From assembly GCF_009690905.1 (NCBI RefSeq), contig NZ_VOSW01000015.1:57151-121150 (forward strand): a stretch of 64,000 nucleotides of DNA. Reading direction: 5' to 3'. This DNA is from Paraburkholderia madseniana. GTDB taxonomy: Bacteria > Pseudomonadota > Gammaproteobacteria > Burkholderiales > Burkholderiaceae. How positions within the stretch are numbered: the first letter of the stretch is position 1; the number at the start of each line of letters is the position of its first letter. Shown piece by piece: positions 16,570 to 24,285 of the stretch. The position numbers and the translations under genes were made by a program. The notes under the pieces were generated by a model. The model did not search any database. It was not told the DNA's origin and saw only the letters and a list, made by a program, of their open reading frames with translations.

Positions 16570-17573
16570 GCTTCGACCTCCTGCACCACCGGCCGCACGA
16601 TCCTGCTGCGCAACACGCCGATGCCCTCCACCTCCAGTTCGACCACATCGTCCGGCTTCAGATAGCGGAGCTGTTCAAGTCCGCAGCCGTTGCCGACCGT
16701 ACCTGAACCCAGAAACTCGCCCGGATGCAACGTCTCGGAGCGCGAGATATGCGCGATCACGTCCTCGAATTGCCAGCGCATGTCGCGCGTGTTGCCGCGG
16801 CCCCATTCCTCGCCATTGACACGCGCAATCATCGTCAGATCGTACGGGTCGCCCAGTTCGTCGGCGGTGACGAGGCACGGGCCCATCACGTTGGCCGTAT
16901 CGAAGTCCTTGCCTTTGGCTGGCCCGAGCATGCCGCCCATTTCGGTGGCCTGGGCGTCGCGCGCGCTGATGTCATTGAAGATCGTGTAGCCGTAGATGTG
17001 CGCGCGCGCATTCTCGCGCGAGACATCTTTCGCGCGCTGGCCGATGTAGCAGCCAAACTCCAGTTCGAAGTCGAGCAGCTTGCTATAGGCAGGCCAGATC
17101 ACGTCGTCGTCGGGGCCGATCACCGCGAAGCGGTTGCACTTGTAGTAGATCGGCTGACGGTTGAAGGTGTCGATCACGCGATCGTCGGCGCGCGTGTTCA
17201 TCGCCTTCAGCGTCGCCTCCGGGTCGGGCGTACGCAAGGCGCGCGCACGACGCGCCGCGGCGAAGCTCTGCCGCAAGTGCAGTTCGAAGCACGAGCAGTC
17301 GCGCATCTGCGTGGGCGGTTGAATCGGCGCGAGCAGCTTCACGGCACTGCGTTCGTGCACCGCGTCGGCGGGCGCGCGGGCCTGCAGCGCGCGGGCTTCT
17401 TCGAGCAACGGCTCGCCGCCTGTCAGCAACGCCTGCACGCTCGCCAACGCGATACTGTCGCCGCCACGCACGATGCGGCTCGCCTCGCGTAAATCGAGTA
17501 CCGCCTGATCATTGTCGAACAGTGCGCCGGAGCGCTGCACGCCGTCTGCCAATTGGAAAGTGACGAGTCTCAT
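16566..17573 (-). CDS. Fumarylacetoacetate hydrolase (FAH) family protein
   Basis: 335 aa from the ATG at 17573 (MRLVTFQLADG). It is the longer FAH type with an N-terminal domain of about 100 residues, then KCNRFAVIGPDDDVIWP, LLDFELEFGCYIG (metal-binding acidic residues), YGYTIFNDISARDAQ, KGKDFDTANVMGPCLV and the C-terminal GSGTVGNGCGLE. It fits hydrolases of acylpyruvates and ring-cleavage products. Start and stop both form ATGA overlaps with neighbours, so it is translationally coupled with the hemerythrin and CoA-transferase genes. It differs from the 257-aa FAH at 1601, so the two probably act on different intermediates. Confidence 0.88.
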   Translation of the reverse strand: MRLVTFQLADGVQRSGALFDNDQAVLDLREASRIVRGGDSIALASVQALLTGGEPLLEEARALQARAPADAVHERSAVKLLAPIQPPTQMRDCSCFELHLRQSFAAARRARALRTPDPEATLKAMNTRADDRVIDTFNRQPIYYKCNRFAVIGPDDDVIWPAYSKLLDFELEFGCYIGQRAKDVSRENARAHIYGYTIFNDISARDAQATEMGGMLGPAKGKDFDTANVMGPCLVTADELGDPYDLTMIARVNGEEWGRGNTRDMRWQFEDVIAHISRSETLHPGEFLGSGTVGNGCGLEQLRYLKPDDVVELEVEGIGVLRSRIVRPVVQEVEA

Positions 17574-18094
17574 CGAGTGGTTCCGGCTTGAAGGGATGAA
17601 TCGGACGCAGGGGCGGCGCTGCCCGGCATGGCGCGTCGCAGGACCACCGGCAGGCCGCCATGGGTACGTTTGCTCATCCAGTGGGACAAGGCCGCGTCCA
17701 TGTAATCGGCGTGGCCGGGAAACCAGCCGGCGAGCGCCTCCGCGAGTTCTCGCGCGACCTGACAGGCGGCGCCGTCGCGCAGCATCTGTGCAACTTCGCG
17801 CACCGAGCGCAGAACCGCCGCGTGTTCGTCCGCGTGACACTGGGCGGCGGGAAAGCTCGTGTCCTGCATCCATTGCTCTTCCTGCTCGAAATGAGCGACC
17901 GCATGCTTTTCGAAAGCCGCGAGCGTCCTCGGCACCGCTGCCTCGTCGCATTGCTGCAAGGCAGCCACACAGTCGACGAACTCACGATGCGTCTCGTCCA
18001 TCTGCGCAAAGCCAAGCAGGAAGCCGTCATGCCAGCTCAGCGCGGCGGCCGGCTGCGGCATTGCGTTCAGGTCATGAGAAAGTGCGGTCGCCAT
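17570..18094 (-). CDS. Bacteriohemerythrin
   Basis: 174 aa from the ATG at 18094, overlapping the stop of the SDR gene. All seven diiron ligands of hemerythrins are visible at the usual spacing: H36 (MDETH), H68 and E72 (AHFEQEE), H87 and H91 (CHADEH), H128 and D133 (GHADYMD). A single four-helix domain is followed by about 30 residues of low complexity. Such proteins bind O2 reversibly and may deliver or buffer O2. Here the gene is inside a catabolic operon, coupled by ATGA overlaps on both sides, and the operon ends in a Rieske-type oxygenase. Supply or sensing of O2 for that oxygenase is a plausible inference. Confidence 0.9.
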   Translation of the reverse strand: MATALSHDLNAMPQPAAALSWHDGFLLGFAQMDETHREFVDCVAALQQCDEAAVPRTLAAFEKHAVAHFEQEEQWMQDTSFPAAQCHADEHAAVLRSVREVAQMLRDGAACQVARELAEALAGWFPGHADYMDAALSHWMSKRTHGGLPVVLRRAMPGSAAPASDSSLQAGTTR

Positions 18095-18789
18095 CACGCG
18101 CGCCCCGCTACCGGCAGGCACGCGCCGGTCATCGCGCTGGCATCGTCAGACAACAGGAAGGCGATCACCGCGGCGAGCTTGTCCGCCGCGACCCAGCGCG
18201 ACGTATCGGCGTCCGGCATATCCGCGCGATTCGCGGGCGTATCGATGATGCTCGGCAGCACCGCGTTGACGGTGACGTTGCGGTCTTTCAGTTCTTCCGC
18301 GAGCGCTTCGGTGAGCCGCGCGACGCCCGCCTTCGACGCCGCGTACGCGCCCATGCCCGCACCGGCCTTCAGGGCGGCCAATGCGCCGACATTCACGATG
18401 CGTGCGCTCTGCTCGCGCAGCAGATAAGGCAGGACTTCATGCGAAGCGATCGCCGCCGTGCGCACGTTCATCGCGTAAAGACGATCCCACGTTTCGATGC
18501 TGCCCGACTCCAGCGTTTCCCACGCAAAGCCACCCGCGATGTTGACCAGCGCGTCTATCCCGCCGAGCCGCCCGGCGATCTGCTCGAACGCGCTCGAGGT
18601 GCAGGCCGCATCGCCCAGATCGACACCGCCGAATACCGCTTCCACGCCGTCGGTCGCCACGCTCGCAGCGCGATCCACCAGCGCGACACGTGCGCCGCGC
18701 GCGCTCAGTTCGGCGCCGACCTGGCGCCCTAACGCGCCAAGACCGCCCGTGACGATGACTCTGCGATGGATGAGTTGATTGGTCGGCAT
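18094..18789 (-). CDS. Short-chain dehydrogenase/reductase, first gene of the minus-strand operon
   Basis: 231 aa from the ATG at 18789 (MPTNQLIHRRVIVTGG). SDR motifs are TGGLGALGRQVGAEL (an unusual GLGALG form of TGxxxGxG), LVDRA at the cofactor loop, NIAGGFAW, NVGALAA where the catalytic Ser normally stands (Ser replaced by Gly/Ala by eye), and YAASK. The end is ACLPVAGRA. It is the promoter-proximal gene of the twelve-gene minus-strand operon and its stop overlaps the hemerythrin start. The weak Ser position means an alignment is needed before calling it a normal dehydrogenase. Confidence 0.85.
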   Translation of the reverse strand: MPTNQLIHRRVIVTGGLGALGRQVGAELSARGARVALVDRAASVATDGVEAVFGGVDLGDAACTSSAFEQIAGRLGGIDALVNIAGGFAWETLESGSIETWDRLYAMNVRTAAIASHEVLPYLLREQSARIVNVGALAALKAGAGMGAYAASKAGVARLTEALAEELKDRNVTVNAVLPSIIDTPANRADMPDADTSRWVAADKLAAVIAFLLSDDASAMTGACLPVAGRA

Positions 18790-18955
18790 AAGAACGCCTG
18801 TCTCCTGTGTTTGACCGGGCTTCTGGGTGATTTCCCTGGCGGGAAAACCCTGCACCGTTCTCGCTAATTTAATACATTTTTCGCGTTTCTGTTCATATAT
18901 TATGGCGACATCAACAGACGGTCAACTGCCAGGCAATACGAAATCAACCGCATCC
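18790..18955. promoter_or_regulatory. Divergent promoter region
   Basis: This 166-bp gap separates the minus-strand operon from the plus-strand DUF35 gene. It contains the most AT-rich stretch of the left supercluster (about 18866-18904, with TTTAATACATTTTT and CATATATTATGG). TATATT at 18896-18901 would suit a plus-strand -10 box, and TATTAAAT on the other strand a minus-strand one. I see no clear operator palindrome. Confidence 0.45.
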
Positions 18956-19369
18956 ATGCCGAGAAAACTTCCTCTTCTGACTGCTGAAACCGCGCCGTTC
19001 TGGCAAGGCGGTGAACATGGTCTGCTCAACATTTACCACTGCGATGCGTGCCGCTATCTGTTTCATCCGCCCGCGCCGCTCTGCCCACGCTGCATGTCGT
19101 CGCACGTCGGCGCGAAGCCGGTCTCGGGACGCGGCAAGGTGGTGAGTTTCACGATCAATCATCAGGCATGGCTGCCCGACCTTCCGGTGCCGTATGTCGT
19201 CGCGATCGTCGAACTCGCGGAGCGCGAAGGCCTGCGTTTCGTCACGAATATCGTCGGCGGTGCGGTCACGGACGTGCATATCGGCATGCCGGTGCGCGTG
19301 AAATTTGAACAGCAGGAAGACGTGTGGCTGCCACTCTTCGAAGCCGATCCCGAACGGAGCGCGGCATGA
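18956..19369 (+). CDS. DUF35 (Zn-ribbon / OB-fold) acyl-CoA-associated protein
   Basis: 137 aa from the ATG at 18956; an ATG at 18902 is in frame, but it sits on the probable -10 box. A rubredoxin-like zinc ribbon (C-x2-C ... C-x2-C: CDACRYL, CPRCMS) is followed by an OB-fold (GKVVSFTINHQAW, PYVVAIVELAEREGLRFVTNIVG). Proteins of this family pair with thiolase-like enzymes; in steroid side-chain degradation the Ltp2-DUF35 pair works as a retro-aldolase on acyl-CoA. The next gene is thiolase-like and overlaps by ATGA, so a complex is very likely. Confidence 0.87.
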   Translation: MPRKLPLLTAETAPFWQGGEHGLLNIYHCDACRYLFHPPAPLCPRCMSSHVGAKPVSGRGKVVSFTINHQAWLPDLPVPYVVAIVELAEREGLRFVTNIVGGAVTDVHIGMPVRVKFEQQEDVWLPLFEADPERSAA

Positions 19370-20556
19370 GCGAGAACCTGTTCGAGAAGAACGTGGCGAT
19401 CAGCGGCATCGGTCAATCGGAAGTGGGCCGTCCTTCGAACCGCACGGCGATGCAGTTGAGCGTGGACGCCGCGCTCGAAGCGATCGCCGATGCCGGCCTC
19501 ACCCGCGAAGATATCGACGGGATTGCATGCTGGCCGGGCGACAACGACAATGGCAACCCGTTCTCGCCGGTGGGTCCGAATGCGCTGATGAATGTACTCG
19601 GCCTGAAGGTGAACTGGTATGGCGCAGGCTACGAAGGACCTGGCCCGCTCACGGGTCTGGTGAACGGCGCGATGGCGATCGCTGCCGGTTTGTGCAGACA
19701 CGTCTTGGTGTTTCGCACCATTACCGAGGCAAGCGCGCGCCTCAAAGACAAGACCGCCAGCGCGCTCACCAACAAGACGGTGGGCCGCGACGGCAGCTAT
19801 TTCTGGCAGTGGTACACGCCTTTCAATGTCGTCTCCGGCATCAACCTGATGGCGCTGTATGCGCAACGTCACTTTCACGAGTACGGCACTACGGCCGAGC
19901 AACTTGCTCAGATTCCGCTGACCTGTCGTGCCAACGCGATGCTCAATCCGAAAGCGGTGTTTCGCAATGCAATGACGATGGACGACTACCTGGCATCCCG
20001 CATGATCTCCTCGCCGCTGCGCATGTTCGATTGCGATGTGCATTGCGACGCGTCCACGGCCATCGTGCTGTCACGCGCCGACCTCGCGTGCAACGGGCCG
20101 AACGCACCGATCCGGCTCGAAGCCATCGGCTCCGCGCTGCATCAGCCGTGGTCGTGGGATCAGATTTCGTTAACGGAGATCGCCTGCTTCGACGTCGGAC
20201 GCATGCTGTGGTCGCGCACCGATCTGAAGCCGAAGGACGTCGGGAGTGCGCAGCTCTACGACGGCTTTTCGATCCTGACCATGCTATGGATGGAAGGACT
20301 CGGACTCTGCCCGCGCGGCGAGAGCGGCGCGTTTGTCGAAGGCGGCCAGCGCATTGCGCGCGGCGGCCACTTGCCGTTGAACACCAACGGTGGCCAGCTG
20401 TCCGGTGGACGTACACATGGCCTCGGCTATGTGCACGAGGCCTGCACGCAGTTGTGGGGCCGAGGCGGCGAACGCCAGGTCGCGCCACATGAGGTGGCGA
20501 TTGCAGCGGCAGGCGGTGGTCCGCTCGGCGCCAGCGTGCTGCTGGTCAAGCAATGA
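19366..20556 (+). CDS. Thiolase-like (SCP-x/Ltp type) acyl-CoA lyase, DUF35 partner
   Basis: 396 aa. It follows the thiolase fold of the SCP-x/lipid-transfer group: VAISGIGQSEVGRPS, AIADAGLTREDIDGI, and the C-terminal NTNGGQLSGGRTHGLG with YVHEACTQLWG. The nucleophilic Cys of true thiolases is not at the expected loop, which reads GAGYEGPGPLTG, and the GHPxGA motif is replaced by GRTHG. These differences are shared with aldolase-type members such as Ltp2. I therefore favour retro-aldol cleavage of a beta-hydroxyacyl-CoA over thiolysis. It is translationally coupled to the DUF35 gene. Confidence 0.83.
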   Translation: MSENLFEKNVAISGIGQSEVGRPSNRTAMQLSVDAALEAIADAGLTREDIDGIACWPGDNDNGNPFSPVGPNALMNVLGLKVNWYGAGYEGPGPLTGLVNGAMAIAAGLCRHVLVFRTITEASARLKDKTASALTNKTVGRDGSYFWQWYTPFNVVSGINLMALYAQRHFHEYGTTAEQLAQIPLTCRANAMLNPKAVFRNAMTMDDYLASRMISSPLRMFDCDVHCDASTAIVLSRADLACNGPNAPIRLEAIGSALHQPWSWDQISLTEIACFDVGRMLWSRTDLKPKDVGSAQLYDGFSILTMLWMEGLGLCPRGESGAFVEGGQRIARGGHLPLNTNGGQLSGGRTHGLGYVHEACTQLWGRGGERQVAPHEVAIAAAGGGPLGASVLLVKQ

Positions 20557-20634
20557 CGCGGCTCACTTTAGACCGATGACGCAACCAATCGCGTCTCCTC
20601 CCAGGGCATCTACCGAGTTATCCGCATCAATCTA

Positions 20635-20669
20635 TATGTAGAATTGTTTTCTGTATGTGGAATACCACA
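20635..20669. promoter_or_regulatory. Candidate operator upstream of the MFS gene
   Basis: Two similar 12-mers, TATGTAGAATTG (20635-20646) and TATGTGGAATAC (20654-20665), lie 19 bp apart. The second is within a perfect palindrome TGTGG-AATA-CCACA (20656-20669). The 186-bp gap before the transporter gene is the only sizeable one in this plus-strand set. The regulator is unknown. Confidence 0.4.
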
Positions 20670-20742
20670 CCCGTAGCGAACTGCTTTCCAGGCGCGTTTT
20701 GTGCGCACAGTGGTCGCTTGCCGATCCGCAAAGGAACCGCCG

Positions 20743-22044
20743 ATGCCCCCCTCTGACTCGTCTCAATCCGCCGCCATCGACCTCACCGAATTCCGCGCCG
20801 GCTGGCGCTCCGTGCTGATGGCGATGCTCGGGCTTGGCGTGGCCGCCAATGCTTCTCTGCTGTATGCGTTCGGTTCGCTGGTGATTCCGCTGCAACATGC
20901 GTTCGGCTGGAGCCGCGGTGAACTGCAACCGGCGATCAGCTTTCTGTTCGGCGGTGCTGTGATCGGCGCGCAAATTGTCGGCTGGCTCAATGACCGCTAT
21001 GGGATGCGGCATGTGACGATCGCGTCGCTGATCGGACTCGCCGTCGTCTATGCGCTGATGTCGCTGATGCAGGCGATGGGCCACTCGATCGGGTGGCTCT
21101 ATCTGATGTGCACGCTGCTGCCGATCGCCGGCATGGGCACGATGCACATCACGTGGACGCATCTGGTCAACCTGTGGTTCGAGCGCAATCGCGGCCTGGC
21201 ACTTGCCGTGATGCTCTCAGGCACGGGCCTCTCGGCAATTCTGATCCCGTCGGCAGTGACGTGGGTGATCGGCCGCTGGAACTGGCAAGCCGCGTTTCTT
21301 TTGCTGGCGGCGCTGCCGTTGATTCTGGTGTTGCCGCTCGTGCTGATGTGGTTGCAGACACCGGCCGCGCAAGACGCATCTGCGGGCCGTGGCGAGCGTG
21401 CCGCCGGCCATCGTGCGGCGCCGCCGGTGCGGGCGCATACGGGGCTCGCGTTCCGTGACGCGATGGGTTCGGCGCGCTTCTGGACGCTCAATATCGCTCT
21501 CTCGCTCGTGGTGGCCGCAACGGTCTCGATGGTCAGCAACACCGTGCCGCTCCTGCGCGACAAAGGGCTCTCGGCGGTCGAAGCCAGTCATATATTCGGC
21601 AGCTTCGGACTCTCGCTGATTGGTGGCCGATTGCTGGTCGGCTATCTGATCGACCGCCTGTGGGCACCCGCGGTCGCTGCGGTCGCGCTCGCCATGCCCG
21701 CCCTGGGTTGTCTGCTGCTCTCCACCACCAGCGCCGATCACGCCGCCACGCTCGCGGTTGCGACGCTGTTGATCGGCCTCGGCGCCGGCGCTGAATTCGA
21801 CATTGCCGCGTATCTGATTGCGCGTTACTTCGGCATGCGCAATTACGGGCGCCTGTTCGGCATGCACGTCGCGCTGATCACCATCGCAGCCGCATTGGCG
21901 CCGTGGCTGTTCGGCCGGATCTATACCGTGACCGGCTCGTACACGACGATGCTGTCGATCTGCGGCGCCGCCTTTCTGCTTGGCGCGATCACGCTGCTGC
22001 CGCTCGGCCGTTACCCGAAATTCGATTCACTGAATCTGGCCTGA
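20743..22044 (+). CDS. MFS transporter (monocarboxylate / oxalate-formate antiporter type)
   Basis: 433 aa from the ATG at 20743 after AAGGAA; a GTG at 20701 is in frame but lacks a ribosome-binding site. It has about twelve hydrophobic segments in two groups of six. The inter-helix loop 2-3 motif is present as GWLNDRYGMRHV. The central loop is hydrophilic (AAQDASAGRGERAAG), and the second half repeats the layout (GGRLLVGYLIDRLW). The pattern fits inner-membrane MFS carriers of organic acids. Position between the DUF35/thiolase-like pair and a ferredoxin reductase suggests uptake of the pathway substrate. Confidence 0.88.
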   Translation: MPPSDSSQSAAIDLTEFRAGWRSVLMAMLGLGVAANASLLYAFGSLVIPLQHAFGWSRGELQPAISFLFGGAVIGAQIVGWLNDRYGMRHVTIASLIGLAVVYALMSLMQAMGHSIGWLYLMCTLLPIAGMGTMHITWTHLVNLWFERNRGLALAVMLSGTGLSAILIPSAVTWVIGRWNWQAAFLLLAALPLILVLPLVLMWLQTPAAQDASAGRGERAAGHRAAPPVRAHTGLAFRDAMGSARFWTLNIALSLVVAATVSMVSNTVPLLRDKGLSAVEASHIFGSFGLSLIGGRLLVGYLIDRLWAPAVAAVALAMPALGCLLLSTTSADHAATLAVATLLIGLGAGAEFDIAAYLIARYFGMRNYGRLFGMHVALITIAAALAPWLFGRIYTVTGSYTTMLSICGAAFLLGAITLLPLGRYPKFDSLNLA

Positions 22045-22073
22045 TTACTCGACTCGTACTCTCGATCCCTCTC

Positions 22074-23312
22074 ATGTCATTGAATAACGTTGTCATTGTC
22101 GGTGCGGGCCAGGCCGGATATCAGACTGCGGCTTCGCTGCGGCAGGAAGGTTTTGAAGGACACATCACGCTGATCGGCGACGAGCCAGGTGTGCCATATC
22201 AGCGTCCGCCGTTATCGAAGGCTTACCTGCTCGGCAAGATCGGCACCACGGCGCTGCGCTTTCGCACTCACGAATGGTTCGAGCAACAGCGTCTCGAACG
22301 GGCCGAGGCGCGGGTCACGCGGATCGATCGCGAGGCGCAGTGCGTGGAACTGGCGAGCGGCGAGCGCGTGCCGTACGACCACCTGGTGCTCGCCACGGGT
22401 GCGCGCAACCGCGTGCCGCCCATTGAGGGAATCGAACTCGACGGCGTATTCGGCATCCGCACGCTGGAACATGCCGACGCGCTCGCGCCGCGCGTGGCGG
22501 CCGCGCGCGACGTGGTCGTGATCGGCGCCGGCTTCATCGGCCTCGAATTCGCGGCCGTAGCGGCGGCCAAAGGCCTGTCAGTCCACGTGATCGAACTCGG
22601 AACGCGGCCGATGGCGCGCGCCCTCTCCACGCATATGTCGACGCTGTTCAGCGCTGCGCATACCGGCTGGGGCGTGAAGTTCGACTTTGGGCAAACCGTC
22701 GCGCGGCTGGTCGGCGACAACGGCCAGGTGGTGGCCGTGGAAACGGGCGACAACCGCCGTCTGCCAGCGCAACTGGTCGTGTACGGGATCGGCGTGTTAC
22801 CCAACACCGACCTCGCCGCCGACGCGGGCCTCGCCGTGCAAAACGGCATCTGCGTCGACACGCAGTTGCTGACCAACGATCCTTCAATTTCAGCCATCGG
22901 CGACGCCGTCAGTTTTCCGTCTGCCTGGAGCGGCGCGCCGATCCGCCTGGAGTCGGTGCAAAATGCTGTCGACCAGGCCCGCAATGTCGCGGCACGCCTG
23001 ACTGGCAAACCTGTGGCTTACACCGCGTTGCCGTGGTTCTGGAGCGACCAGGGCGATCTGAAATTGCAGATCGCAGGGCTCTCCGATGGCCACGATGAAA
23101 CGGTCCTGCTCGGCTCTGGTGAGAACCGGCAATTGAGCGTGTTGTGCTTCCGCTCCGGCCGCCTGATCGCAGTGGAATCGTGTAACCGGCCGGGCGACCA
23201 TATGGCGTCGCGCAAACTGCTGGCCCGCGCCGCGTTGCCGACCATCGCGCAAGCGGCCCAGCCGGGGTTCGACCTGAAGGAATTCGAAGCTGCCACACGT
23301 GAGCCGGGCTGA
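22074..23312 (+). CDS. FAD-dependent ferredoxin reductase (oxygenase reductase component)
   Basis: 412 aa from the ATG at 22074 (MSLNNVVIVGAGQAGYQ). It has two dinucleotide-binding folds: FAD (VIVGAGQAGYQTAASL), NAD (VVVIGAGFIGLEFAAV), and the C-terminal FAD motif (SISAIGDAVSFPS), plus a reductase C-terminal domain with WFWSDQGDLKLQIAG. This is the BphA4/CamA/rubredoxin-reductase type that reduces [2Fe-2S] proteins. No separate ferredoxin gene lies in the left supercluster, so its likely partner is the Rieske-containing subunit at 7197-8141. It resembles the reductase at 59878 in layout. Confidence 0.9.
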   Translation: MSLNNVVIVGAGQAGYQTAASLRQEGFEGHITLIGDEPGVPYQRPPLSKAYLLGKIGTTALRFRTHEWFEQQRLERAEARVTRIDREAQCVELASGERVPYDHLVLATGARNRVPPIEGIELDGVFGIRTLEHADALAPRVAAARDVVVIGAGFIGLEFAAVAAAKGLSVHVIELGTRPMARALSTHMSTLFSAAHTGWGVKFDFGQTVARLVGDNGQVVAVETGDNRRLPAQLVVYGIGVLPNTDLAADAGLAVQNGICVDTQLLTNDPSISAIGDAVSFPSAWSGAPIRLESVQNAVDQARNVAARLTGKPVAYTALPWFWSDQGDLKLQIAGLSDGHDETVLLGSGENRQLSVLCFRSGRLIAVESCNRPGDHMASRKLLARAALPTIAQAAQPGFDLKEFEAATREPG

Positions 23313-23392
23313 ACTGATCCGGAGCTGATTTGAATGAGACCGCTGCGGGCGCGCAGCGGCATCGTGGTTCAGCGTCATATACGGGAGCGTCG

Positions 23393-24094
23393 ATGAGAGC
23401 ACTCAAATGGGCCATGGCGGCGTGGTGTCTGCTCATGGTGCTCGCACATGCCGCCCCACCCGCAGTCAGCGGCCCCGCATCGCCTCAGGCCACCCGTTGT
23501 ACCGCCGGCGATGCGGGCCGCTACGAAGTCAGCGAGTTTGTCGACCGAATCGCGCTCGTGAGCGATGGCCATCTGGTCAAGCGTATCGACGTGCCCCAGG
23601 CCAGCTGTTATCCCTCGTGCCGGCGCGAACAGGCGGATAACCATCTATACCGGATCGAAGATCCTGCCGGTGACGAGTTCATGCACCCGTTGCTGCATGA
23701 CGATGATCCGACGGACCCGGCACGCGTGTCGTCAGCCGCGCTGCAGCAGAGCGATGCCGCCGCGCTGCAACTGGCGGTTCGGACCCGAGGCCGTGCGCAC
23801 GCCTGGATCGTCGAGGCTGACAAAGTCAAACGCATTGTGACGTCGACGAAAGAAACGACGGCCAGCGGCAGTCTGACGTATAACGATCCGTTTTTTGTCG
23901 TGTTCAACCATGCATCGCTGCCCACGCTGACCATCACGGCGGCGGATGCGACTCTTGAGTTGGGCCCGAGCGAATTGGACCTGAATCGTTTTCCTTCGTG
24001 GCTGGTCGAGCCGATCGCGCCACAGCAGTTGGGCGCGTCGACGGTTTATACGCTGAAGATCGTCGGCGGCCCGGGTTGCGCAACAGGCAACTGA
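23393..24094 (+). CDS. Secreted hypothetical protein
   Basis: 233 aa from the ATG at 23393 (MRALKW), which follows GGGAGC; a TTG start at 23330 is less likely. A Sec signal peptide is clear: a Lys/Arg start, hydrophobic core AWCLLMVLAHA, and a likely cut after AHA. The mature part has four cysteines (TRCTAG, ASCYPSC, PGCATG) that may form two disulfides, and a C-terminal half that looks beta-rich. I recognise no family. It is the last gene of the plus-strand set, 80 bp after the reductase gene. Confidence 0.7.
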   Translation: MRALKWAMAAWCLLMVLAHAAPPAVSGPASPQATRCTAGDAGRYEVSEFVDRIALVSDGHLVKRIDVPQASCYPSCRREQADNHLYRIEDPAGDEFMHPLLHDDDPTDPARVSSAALQQSDAAALQLAVRTRGRAHAWIVEADKVKRIVTSTKETTASGSLTYNDPFFVVFNHASLPTLTITAADATLELGPSELDLNRFPSWLVEPIAPQQLGASTVYTLKIVGGPGCATGN

Positions 24095-24285
24095 ACACCC
24101 GTCGGGGACAAACTCGGAGCGCGCCTTTTTCAGGGCCTGCTGCAGGTCTGCTTTGGCACTTTCGGTATCGAACAAATCGAACGGTCCGTTGCTGAACGAC
24201 GTAATCAACATCGTTTTCTCCAGATTGATTTCCGCTTTTTGCCACACCGGATCAACCGAGCTTCTCTTCATTCAGAGTACGGAAC

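Noticed and set aside
17512..18732. 406-aa plus-strand frame opposite FAH, hemerythrin and SDR genes
   Set aside because: Arg/Pro/Ser-rich shadow of three well-supported minus-strand genes.
24095..24271. Minus-strand reading frame starting MLITSFSNGPFDLFDTES in the gap before the LysR gene
   Set aside because: The first 40 residues look protein-like with a fair ribosome-binding site, but the frame then runs antisense through the secreted-protein gene. It may be a remnant, but it cannot be supported as a gene.
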